From positions 1,674,001-1,738,000 of the forward strand of contig NZ_CP119546.1 of assembly GCF_029277985.1 (NCBI RefSeq): a stretch of DNA of 64,000 nt, in the 5' to 3' direction. Shown one piece after another: positions 1-7,700 of this stretch (position 1 is its first letter; each line of letters begins with the position of its first letter). The stretch is from Providencia stuartii. Its GTDB lineage: Bacteria; Pseudomonadota; Gammaproteobacteria; Enterobacterales; Enterobacteriaceae. Below the pieces are notes generated by a model. The model did not search any database. It saw only the letters and a program-made list of their open reading frames with translations, and had not been told where the DNA came from. Made by a program: the position numbers and the translations under genes.

Positions 1-52
1 GGATGCTTCTATTCGTCAAGCGTTATCAGGCCAATCTGTGGATGAGATATAA
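1..52 (+). CDS. hscA: Fe-S chaperone HscA, C-terminal end only
   Basis: Only the last 16 codons ([16 protein letters not shown]) and the TAA at 50-52 lie in the window. The tail resembles the end of E. coli HscA, the Hsp70-type chaperone that helps IscU hand over Fe-S clusters. The position two bases before fdx is the standard isc order hscA-fdx-iscX. The call rests on this short tail plus the neighbouring genes. Confidence 0.85.
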   Translation, partial: DASIRQALSGQSVDEI

Positions 53-54
53 TT

Positions 55-390
55 ATGCCTAAAATAGTTTTTTTACCTCATACAGAGTTATGTCCGGAAG
101 GTGCGGTTGTTGATGCACAACAGGGCGAGTCGATTTTAAATGTTGCATTGCGTTCAGGTATTGAACTTGAGCATGCATGCGAGAAATCATGTGCTTGTAC
201 TACATGTCATTGTATTGTTCGTGAAGGATTTGATTCCCTAGAAGAAAGCAGTGAATTAGAAGATGACATGCTTGACAAAGCGTGGGGATTAGAGCCAGAA
301 AGTCGCTTAAGCTGTCAAGCACTCGTTGCTGACGAAGATTTGGTTGTTGAGATCCCAAAATATACAATTAATCACGCTCGTGAACATTGA
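55..390 (+). CDS. fdx: ISC-type 2Fe-2S ferredoxin
   Basis: The 111-residue protein is almost identical in layout to E. coli Fdx, the adrenodoxin-type [2Fe-2S] electron donor of the ISC iron-sulfur assembly system in the cytosol. Cluster ligands are C42, C48 and C51 (in [14 protein letters not shown]) and C87 (in SRLSCQA). C46 is the extra conserved cysteine close to the cluster. The C-terminal [13 protein letters not shown] is the usual ISC ferredoxin tail. The ATG lies two bases after the hscA stop, so the two genes are translated from one mRNA, and iscX follows after a 33-base gap. The length matches the family exactly and nothing looks odd. Confidence 0.98.
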   Translation: MPKIVFLPHTELCPEGAVVDAQQGESILNVALRSGIELEHACEKSCACTTCHCIVREGFDSLEESSELEDDMLDKAWGLEPESRLSCQALVADEDLVVEIPKYTINHAREH

Positions 391-423
391 TACTGATACA
401 ATCAACTGTGTGGGGAAACGAAG

Positions 424-624
424 ATGAGCCTTAAATGGTCTAATAGCCGAGAAATCGGCGAAGCATTGTATGATGCGTATCCGGATTTGGATCCAAAAAC
501 AGTACGTTTCACAGATATGCACCAATGGATTTGTGAATTAGAAGATTTTGATGATGACCCACAAAAATCTAATGAAAAAATCTTAGAAGCCATTTTGTTA
601 GTTTGGCTAGATGAGTTTGAATAA
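424..624 (+). CDS. iscX: Fe-S assembly protein IscX
   Basis: This small acidic protein of 66 residues is the last gene of the isc operon. IscX (YfhJ) binds IscS and iron and modulates cluster assembly. Visible family features are the N-terminal [19 protein letters not shown] and the acidic C-terminal half ending LLVWLDEFE. The length equals that of E. coli IscX. The gene lies 33 bases after fdx, with a purine-rich GGGGAAACGAAG just before the ATG. A hairpin with a T-run follows 20 bases later, which marks the operon end. Confidence 0.96.
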   Translation: MSLKWSNSREIGEALYDAYPDLDPKTVRFTDMHQWICELEDFDDDPQKSNEKILEAILLVWLDEFE

Positions 625-643
625 TGGCCAAATTGAATCGATG

Positions 644-669
644 AACCGGGCGAACAGTCCGGTTTTTAT
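644..669 (+). terminator. Terminator after iscX
   Basis: AACCGG (644-649) pairs with CCGGTT (659-664) around a 9-base loop and runs into a T-rich tail. It sits 20 bases after the iscX stop, so it probably ends the isc operon transcript. Confidence 0.7.
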
Positions 670-781
670 TTATGAGCACTATCTTGATACCTATTTAGCC
701 TCTAATAAGTTAAGTTACTTTTATCAGCTATAGAAATAGATAAAAGCTGCCTGTAAAAAAACAGATAAAGTGGGAGAAACA

Positions 782-2077
782 ATGACAAAACAGATTATGC
801 CAGTAATGATTTCATTTGAAGCCGCAGCTCCTTGTTGGGGTGAAGGTGCACTGATCAGTTCTGGTGATAAAGGAATCACTATTCATTTAAAACATCCAGG
901 CAAGCTTTGTGCAGTACAAAGCGCAGGACGTAAATTGGATAGCCAAGGTATTCGTAATGTTTCTTTGACAGGTGAAGGTTGGGATCTGGAAAAAAGTTGG
1001 GCATTTTGGCAAGGTTTCCGTGCACCAAAAGGGGCGAGAACAATTGAATGGCCAATTTTGCCAGAAGCTGAACGCCAAGAGTTAGAAAGTCGTATCCGTA
1101 CGATTGATTGGGTGCGTGATGTGATTAACGCGCCAGCTGAAGAGCTAGGTCCTGAGCAATTAGCGCAACGTGCTATTGATTTACTATGCCACATCGGAGC
1201 TGAAGAAATCAGCTATCGCATTATTAAAGGCGAAGACCTACTTGAGCAAGGTTATGCAGGTATCCATACTGTCGGTCGTGGCTCAAACCGCTCTCCGGCC
1301 TTATTAGCACTGGATTACAACCCAACTGGTAATGCGAATGCACCTGTTTTTGCTTGTCTTGTTGGTAAAGGCATTACCTTTGATTCAGGTGGTTACAGTA
1401 TTAAACCTTCTGCATCAATGAATTCAATGAAGGCAGATATGGGCGGTGCTGCAACATTGGTTGGTTCATTGGCACTGGCGATTAATCGTGGTTTGAAAAA
1501 ACGCGTCAAGTTATTCCTCTGTTTGGCGGATAACATGGTCAGTAGTAACGCGTTTAAATTAGGTGATATCATTCGTTACCGTAATGGTAAGTCAGTGGAA
1601 GTGATGAATACAGATGCCGAAGGCCGTCTGGTTTTAGCTGATGGTTTGATTGATGCATGTAAAGAAAAACCCTCTTTAATTATTGATGCTGCCACGTTAA
1701 CCGGCGCAGCAAAAACAGCGGTGGGTAACGACTATCATTCCGTACTCAGCTTTGACGATAAATTAGTGGCTGACTTAATGGATTCTTCCGATGCAGAACA
1801 TGAGTTGTTCTGGCGTCTGCCATTAGCCGAATTCCACCGTCAGCAGCTGCCATCAAGCTTTGCTGATTTGAATAATATCGCAGCACCATCTAATACGGCG
1901 GGGGCGAGTACCGCAGCGGCATTTTTATCTCATTTTGTTGAAAACTACCGCCAAAATTGGCTACATATCGATTGTTCAGCCACTTATCGCAAATCTCCGG
2001 TTAGTCTGTGGGCTGAAGGTGCCACGGGAATTGGAGTGAGAACAATTGCGAACTTGCTGATGAAAAAAGCAGGCTAA
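782..2077 (+). CDS. pepB: Peptidase B (M17 leucyl aminopeptidase family)
   Basis: This cytosolic aminopeptidase of 431 residues releases N-terminal amino acids from peptides using two metal ions. The M17 metal and active-site residues are all present: K196 and D201 in [11 protein letters not shown]208, D219, and D278, E280 and R282 in NTDAEGRL. The numbering is one off E. coli PepB. An in-frame GTG four codons upstream (770) is possible, but the GGGAG at 772-776 is spaced correctly only for the ATG at 782. The place after iscX is the conserved enterobacterial order, and a strong hairpin terminator follows. Confidence 0.96.
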   Translation: MTKQIMPVMISFEAAAPCWGEGALISSGDKGITIHLKHPGKLCAVQSAGRKLDSQGIRNVSLTGEGWDLEKSWAFWQGFRAPKGARTIEWPILPEAERQELESRIRTIDWVRDVINAPAEELGPEQLAQRAIDLLCHIGAEEISYRIIKGEDLLEQGYAGIHTVGRGSNRSPALLALDYNPTGNANAPVFACLVGKGITFDSGGYSIKPSASMNSMKADMGGAATLVGSLALAINRGLKKRVKLFLCLADNMVSSNAFKLGDIIRYRNGKSVEVMNTDAEGRLVLADGLIDACKEKPSLIIDAATLTGAAKTAVGNDYHSVLSFDDKLVADLMDSSDAEHELFWRLPLAEFHRQQLPSSFADLNNIAAPSNTAGASTAAAFLSHFVENYRQNWLHIDCSATYRKSPVSLWAEGATGIGVRTIANLLMKKAG

Positions 2078-2096
2078 AAGGTTATTCGTTTTCTTA

Positions 2097-2135
2097 ACAG
2101 GCACGAAAGGGGCGACTTTTCGTGCCTGTTTTTTT
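2097..2135 (+). terminator. Strong terminator after pepB
   Basis: ACAGGCACGAAA (2097-2108) pairs with TTTCGTGCCTGT (2118-2129) over an eight-base-plus loop, followed by seven T. This is a textbook intrinsic terminator between pepB and the sseB-like gene. Confidence 0.9.
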
Positions 2136-2171
2136 ATTATAGTTACAATTATTTTTACATAGGGCATGAGC

Positions 2172-2627
2172 ATGTCGCAGCAATATGAATCGAATAAACC
2201 TTTAAGCGCCGATAATGATATTGAATTTACTGAGTTAATTATCCCTGAAGGGGCCTCATTAAAACTCAGTGTGCTTGAAACAGAACCAGAAGCATTGACG
2301 GAAGCTTTAATCGAATGCTTTAAGCAACACAAAGTAGTCCGTCGTGCCTTTTTAGTTTCTGCCCAAGCTGATGATGATACTGACGAAGCCATACTTATGG
2401 TGGCATTGGAGTTTGTACCCGGAACTGAAAATATCGATGAGATTATTCATCAAGCGGGGACTTTAGCTTGTGAGTATTTAAATGATAATGAGTCTATTGA
2501 TTTTTGTTTAGTTAACGAAGCTGAAAAAGGGATTAGCCATTTTATCACTGAACATGTTCAACCTTTCTACCAGCGTAAGTTAGGTAGTTGGCTACGCGAT
2601 ACTATCCCGATTAAAAATACCAAGTAA
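2172..2627 (+). CDS. sseB: SseB-like protein, C-terminal domain only
   Basis: The product of about 151 residues aligns with the C-terminal half of E. coli SseB, the 'enhanced serine sensitivity' protein of unclear biochemical role. The best match is the end: VVRRAFLVSA, then GISHFITEHVQPFYQRKLG. E. coli SseB is about 258 residues, so the N-terminal SseB domain is absent here. The 94-base gap from pepB is too small to hold it, so this is a short family form or an old 5' deletion and not a missed start. ATG 2172 is preferred over ATG 2166 because AGGG (2161-2164) is seven bases upstream of 2172 but abuts 2166. Confidence 0.8.
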   Translation: MSQQYESNKPLSADNDIEFTELIIPEGASLKLSVLETEPEALTEALIECFKQHKVVRRAFLVSAQADDDTDEAILMVALEFVPGTENIDEIIHQAGTLACEYLNDNESIDFCLVNEAEKGISHFITEHVQPFYQRKLGSWLRDTIPIKNTK

Positions 2628-2634
2628 GTTTCCG

Positions 2635-2666
2635 CAGTGGGCTAGATAATGGCTCACTGTGCTTTT
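2635..2666 (+). terminator. Probable terminator after sseB
   Basis: CAGTGGGC (2635-2642) pairs with GCTCACTG (2652-2659) with one G-T pair, then TGCTTTT. It lies eight bases after the sseB-like stop codon. Confidence 0.6.
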
Positions 2667-2960
2667 GGCCCGCCGTTGTTCTTTCTTATCTAATCACTAT
2701 TTCCTCTAGCCCAAATAGCAGGGCGATATTTTGAGCACGTGTTCGAATTCTTCTGTTTTTCAGAGTAACTTTCACGGCGGAGTAGCTGAGTCGCTAATGA
2801 CCCTTTCAGCGCTTAAGTGATACGGTTATCGTGCAATGACAAGCAGTAGGGGCACACTGTTTCTGCTTAATTAGAAATAGTTAAATGACATCAATATGGC
2901 TAGATCACGAGAAGATACTTTGAGCTATGCTAACGGTGTAAATACTTTATGATGAGTTTG
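2667..2960. ncRNA. Candidate RyfA-like small RNA (by position)
   Basis: The 480-base interval between sseB and the next gene holds no convincing ORF. Its first 300 bases are less AT-rich than the flanks and contain structured-looking sequence, for example around 2770-2850. In E. coli the small RNA gene ryfA occupies this place next to sseB. Synteny is the main argument; I could not align the sequence, and strand and ends are unknown. The rest (2961-3107) is AT-rich and holds the rpn promoter region. Confidence 0.3.
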
Positions 2961-3107
2961 TTTGTGGTGAGTCACGTTATCGCTTGAAATAGGACGAGTG
3001 TAGCGGTCATTTCAAATGTGATGCCCTTTCTAAGGCAATAATCCATTGCACCTAAAAATAAATATCTACGATGATTTTTATAGGTTTATTTTAGATAAGG
3101 CTCAATA

Positions 3108-4046
3108 ATGAAAAAAGTACAACGACACTCCGCTCATGATGCGGCATTTAAAGGTTTTATGGCGCAAATAGAGAATGCTAAAGATTTTTTCCATTTTCAT
3201 TTACCTGCTCACATCCATGCGCTCTGTGATTTTGAAACACTCGCGTTAACCAATTCTTCTTTCATCGATAAACAGCTGCGTTCACGGTTATCTGACGTAT
3301 TATATTCGGTCCAAACCGCAGAGGGTGATGGGTATATTTATTTACTTGTTGAGCATCAATCGTCACCTGATAAATTGATGGCTTGGCGGTTAATGCATTA
3401 TGCATTTTTAGCCATGAATCAACATTTACAACAAGGTCATAAACACTTACCGCTCGTGGTGCCTGTTTTATTCTACCACGGAGATTGCTCGCCTTATCCA
3501 TATTCACAACGATGGACAGATTGTTTTCCATTAGCGGATGTGGCGAAGGATTTATATACCCGCTCTTTTCCCTTGGTTGATGTCACAGTCATTGATGATA
3601 ATGAACTTGTTAATTACCGTAAGGTTGCCATCATGGAATTAGCCATGAAACATAAACATTTACGAGATGAAAGTGAACACGTGATCTCCTTATTGGCTCA
3701 GGCGCTCAATAATCACTATAATACTGATAGCGATGTTATTACTATTCTCAATTATTTATTTTTTACGATGGATGCAGCAAATGTTGAGAAAATAGTCCAA
3801 CAATTGAGTGAAAAAACTGAAAAGCATCAAGAGGTTATTATGAGTATCGCACAACGTTTGCAAGAGAAAGGTGCCAAAGTGGGCTGGGCAAAAGGGCACC
3901 AGAAAGGATTGGAAGAGGGCCTTGAAAAAGGAAAGCATGAGGCAAACCTAGCGACAGCAAGAACGCTTTTAAAAAACGGTATTAGTCTTGAGTTAATTAT
4001 GGAAAGCACCGGGCTAAGCCGAGAAGAACTTATTTCTCTTCAATAA
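3108..4046 (+). CDS. Rpn-family nuclease, full-length toxin form (RpnL)
   Basis: This 312-residue protein belongs to the Rpn / PD-(D/E)xK 'transposase_31' family related to E. coli RpnA, DNA endonucleases linked to recombination and phage defence. The nuclease core covers roughly residues 5-150: D63 in LSDVLY, and E82 and Q84 in LLVEHQSS. The family motif VPVLFYHG lies near 118-125. The C-terminal 68 residues form the helical RpnS region with four-residue G-x-x-x repeats (KGHQKGLEEGLEKG). AAGG precedes the ATG at moderate spacing. The gene sits where E. coli has sseA. The 3' end is duplicated just downstream. Family assignment is firm; defence activity is inferred from relatives. Confidence 0.88.
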   Translation: MKKVQRHSAHDAAFKGFMAQIENAKDFFHFHLPAHIHALCDFETLALTNSSFIDKQLRSRLSDVLYSVQTAEGDGYIYLLVEHQSSPDKLMAWRLMHYAFLAMNQHLQQGHKHLPLVVPVLFYHGDCSPYPYSQRWTDCFPLADVAKDLYTRSFPLVDVTVIDDNELVNYRKVAIMELAMKHKHLRDESEHVISLLAQALNNHYNTDSDVITILNYLFFTMDAANVEKIVQQLSEKTEKHQEVIMSIAQRLQEKGAKVGWAKGHQKGLEEGLEKGKHEANLATARTLLKNGISLELIMESTGLSREELISLQ

Positions 4047-4101
4047 TATGATAAGTTCCCCGTTTTGTTGATGCGAAAGGCGCTCTTTTCTTGAATTATT
4101 G
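3783..4101 (+). repeat. Direct repeat, copy 1 (rpn 3' end plus trailer)
   Basis: This 319-base segment runs from codon 226 of rpn through the stop and 55 bases of trailer. It recurs at 4111-4465 with about five base substitutions and a 36-base length difference. The two copies are separated by nine bases. Shared ends are GTTGAGAAAATA and TTCTTGAATTATTG. Confidence 0.95.
3840..4046 (+). CDS. Internal RpnS reading frame (gene within rpn)
   Basis: Codon 245 of rpn is an ATG preceded by AAGAGG (3829-3834) at five-base spacing, a near-ideal ribosome binding site inside the coding sequence. Translation from it gives 68 residues beginning MSIAQRLQEKGAKVGWAKGH. Published work on E. coli Rpn proteins shows that such separately translated C-terminal pieces (RpnS) bind and inhibit the full-length nuclease. 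The start position and SD here fit that arrangement. Whether it is actually translated in this organism is inference. Conservation of the same SD and ATG in the duplicate downstream supports it. Confidence 0.65.
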   Translation: MSIAQRLQEKGAKVGWAKGHQKGLEEGLEKGKHEANLATARTLLKNGISLELIMESTGLSREELISLQ

Positions 4102-4110
4102 CTCTTAAAC

Positions 4111-4465
4111 GTTGAGAAAATAATCCAACAATTGAGTGAAAAAACTGAAAAGCATCAAGAGGTTATTATGAGTATTGCACAACGTTTGCAAGAGAAAGGT
4201 GCCAAAGTGGGCTGGGCAAAAGGGCACCAGAAAGGATTGGAAGAGGGCCTTGAAAAAGGCCTTGAAAAAGGTATTGAAAAAGGCATTAAAAAAGGAAAGC
4301 ATGAGGCAAACCTAGCGACAGCAAGAACGCTTTTAAAAAACGGTATTAGTCTTGAGTTAATTATGGAAAGTACTGGACTAAGCCGAGAAGAACTTATTTC
4401 TCTTCAATAATATGATAAGTTCCCCGTTTTGTTGATGCGAAAGGCGCTCTTTTCTTGAATTATTG
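4111..4465 (+). repeat. Direct repeat, copy 2 (orphan rpn 3' cassette)
   Basis: This 355-base second copy of the rpn 3' end and trailer is near-identical to 3783-4101 except for three extra 12-base units at 4258-4293 (GGCCTTGAAAAA, GGTATTGAAAAA, GGCATTAAAAAA). No nuclease core precedes it. Confidence 0.95.
4168..4410 (+). CDS. Orphan RpnS-like small protein (second antitoxin copy)
   Basis: The duplicated cassette keeps the AAGAGG ribosome binding site (4157-4162) and the internal ATG. It encodes 80 residues, MSIAQRLQEKGAKVGWAKGH onwards, ending STGLSREELISLQ like the rpn tail. It carries six G-x-x-x units where the tail of the full gene has three. A longer frame could begin at TTG 4099, but it has no good SD and runs through the junction. 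No own promoter is evident, so it would be expressed from the rpn transcript. Function as a spare or mismatched antitoxin is inference; it could also be a silent donor for tail exchange. Confidence 0.6.
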   Translation: MSIAQRLQEKGAKVGWAKGHQKGLEEGLEKGLEKGIEKGIKKGKHEANLATARTLLKNGISLELIMESTGLSREELISLQ

Positions 4466-4751
4466 TCTTCGCATATTATAAGTCGTCGCAATATTTTCTA
4501 TTGATATATTTGCTCATTATTTTTATACCCGCTATTGCCTATTTCACCCGCCGTATTGCCCCAAATAGTAAGATTTTTTTCCGTTTTGTCTTATAGGTGC
4601 TCACCGCACAATCTGTTAAATTATATAATTGATTGATACAAACTATTTTAGTTTTCGCCTATTTTATCATCAGGTCAAAATTTTTATTGCTCTCATTGAG
4701 TTAGATGAGAGTGAAAGCTCAATATATTAACTATTAAAGGAAGAATCGGTC
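4466..4751. other. Intergenic stretch rpn cassette to yfhM
   Basis: These 286 AT-rich bases hold no ORF and no clear hairpin terminator. The yfhM promoter presumably lies in 4600-4740. An AAAGGAAG sequence just before 4752 is the yfhM ribosome binding site. Confidence 0.5.
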
Positions 4752-7700
4752 ATGAATCAACATTTTAGTTGGGCTTCATTGGCGGGTCTAAAGACAAAAA
4801 AACGTTATATTGCAGCGGCATTAGCTTCTGTCATTGCACTAACGGGTTGTGATAATACAGACGACACAAGCAAAAAAGATACAAATATTGCAGCAGAAAA
4901 CAAATCAACGGTAGAAAATCCAACGAAGACTGCACCACTTGCAACGGAAAATAAATCTGCAACAAAATTATCTAAAGAAGAGATGATCAAGCGTTATGCA
5001 GGTAAAGAGTTAACGATTCTTGATGCCTCTGAGTTACAGCTAGATGGCGCGAGTGCAATTGTCGTTACTTTCTCTGTTCCCCTAGAGCAAAACCAAGATT
5101 TTAGCCAATTTTTAAATTTAGTTGATGTTAAATCAGGTAAGTTAGATGGCGCTTGGGAGCTATCTGATAATCAAATGGAGTTGCGCTTTCGCCATATACC
5201 GCCATCAAGAGAGCTAAATCTTACGGTCAATACGGGGATCAAAGCGGTCAATGAACGGACAATAACTCAACCATTTGAGAAAAAATTACAAACGGCACAA
5301 ATTATCCCGACAGTTGGGTTTGCAAGTAAAGGCTCCTTATTACCTAGCAAAGTTGCACAAGGCTTGCCAGTTATCGCATTGAATGTCGATAAAGTGGATG
5401 TGAACTTTTTCCGCATTGATGAAAAACAACTGCCACAATTTTTGGCAATGTGGCAATACCGTAGTAATTATGAATATTGGTATTCAGAAGAGTTCCTCAA
5501 TAAAACCGAACTTGCCTACACAGGGCGTTTTGACCTAAATCCAACCAAAAATACTCGTGAAACGGTTTTATTGCCGCTGAAAGAGATTAAAGAACTCCAG
5601 CAAGATGGTGTTTATTTAGCGATTATGCAAAAAGCAGGTAGCTATAGTTATCAATTCCCTGCAACCGTATTTACGCTCAGTGATATTGGCGTGTCATTGC
5701 ATAGCTATCAAGATCAGGTTGATGTATTTACACAATCACTGGCAAAAGGTTCTGCACTAAAAGGCGTGGAATTACGTATTCTTGATGAAAAAGGGCAATT
5801 AGTTAATAAAGCCACTACTGATGGTGATGGGCATGCCAAATTAGATAAGTTAGCGGGTGGAAAACTATTGTTAGCGACCCTTGATGGTCAAACAAGTATG
5901 ATTGACCTGACACAGCCAGCACTAGACTTATCCGAGTTTGATATTTCAGGTCCAGTTGGTTATGCAAAACAGTTCTTTGTGTTTGGCCCTAGAGATTTGT
6001 ATCGCCCTGGTGAATTGTTATTGGTGAATGGTTTATTACGAGATGGTGATGGTCAGCCAATTAAGGCTCAGCCAGTTAAAGTCGATGTTTTAAAAACCGA
6101 TGGGCAAGTCGTTAGAAGTTTTGTATGGCAGCCTGAACAAGATCACAATGGGTTATACCAGTATCAATACGAAATTCCAAAATCCGCTGAAACAGGCGGC
6201 TGGTCTTTACGCTTTGATTTAGGTGATGGTTCACCGTTGCGTTACTATAAATTCAACGTTGAAGATTTCATTCCTGAGCGCATGGCATTGGAGATGAGTG
6301 CTCAAGAGAAACCTATTCTGAATAATGAGCCTGTTGAGTTTGATATTCAGGGGCGTTATTTATATGGCGCACCAGCCGCAGGTAATGAACTTCAAGGACA
6401 AATTTTTATTCGACCTGACCGTGAAGCGGTAGCAAAACTACCCGGTTTTGAATTTGGTTTTGAAAATGAAGAAGGGCTACAACGTAAGCTGGATGAGTTT
6501 GATTTAACATTAAATGATAGTGGTGAAACCGTTATCGCTGTACCCCAGAGTAATTGGGAATCTTTGCGTTCACCAATTAAAGTTATTGCACAAGCGAGTT
6601 TATTGGAAGCGGGGGGGCGCCCTGTGACTCGCCGAGCAGAACAGGCGGTATGGCCGGCGAAAGCAATGGTTGGTATTCGTCCATTATTTAATAAAAAAGA
6701 AATTTATGATTATCGGACTGACCGTTACACACAGCGCTATAACGTCGATGAAAACTCTCTTGCTGAATTTGAACTGGTATTTGCTGACGCGGCAGGTAAT
6801 AAGCTTGCGGCCGAAAATTTAACCGCTCGTTTAGTCTATGAACGCCGTGATTATTTCTGGAGCTGGTCAGAAAGTGGTGGCTGGACATCAAATTATGATC
6901 AAAAAGATTTGATGATGGCGAATGAAAACATCAAGATTGAAAAAGATGGCACTGCGAAAGTGTCTTTCCCAGTTGATTGGGGTTCTTTCCGTCTTGAAGT
7001 GATTAATGAAGATAATAAATTAGTTAGCAGCCTACAATTTTGGGCGGGTTATTCATGGCAAGATAATGCGGGTGGTAATGGGGCTATACGCCCTGATCAA
7101 GTAAAACTAAGCTTAAATAAACCTGCATATTTACCTGGAGAAAAAGCAAAAGTTCGAGTGGAATCTCCTAAAGCGGGCAAAGGCTATATTTTGCTTGAAT
7201 CCAGTAGTGGTCCGCTATGGTGGCAAGAGATTGACGTCCCTGAAAAAGGGATGGAAATTGAAGTGCCTGTTAATAAAGAATGGGCACGCCATGATCTTTA
7301 TATCACTGCGGTAGTTGTACGCCCAGGGGATGATTCGAAAGAGGCGACAGTAAAACGCGCTATCGGTGTACTCCATCTACCATTGGCGGATGAGAATCGT
7401 AAAATTGGCTTATCACTGACCGCACCCACAAAGATGCGACCTAATCAAGATCTTACCGTTAAAGTGAAAGCAACCGCGCAAGATGGTAAACCATTACCTG
7501 AAAAAGTGAATGTGTTGTTGTCCGCGGTAGATACGGGTGTCTTGAACATTACTGATTTTAAAACCCCTAATCCGTATGAAGCCTTCTTTGGGCGCAAACG
7601 TTATGGCGTAGACCAATACGATGTATATGGTCACTTGATTGAGGGGCAGGGCAAACTTGCTAATCTGCGCTTTGGTGGTGATAGTGAAGAAGCCGCGTTA

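Noticed and set aside
4099..4167. N-terminal extension of the orphan RpnS copy from TTG 4099
   Set aside because: TTG with no SD; the extra codons cross the duplication junction, while ATG 4168 has a conserved SD.
3108..4410. rpn as a transposase of an active IS element
   Set aside because: Despite the family's old 'putative transposase' name there are no terminal inverted repeats or target duplications; the direct repeats are copies of the gene's own 3' end.
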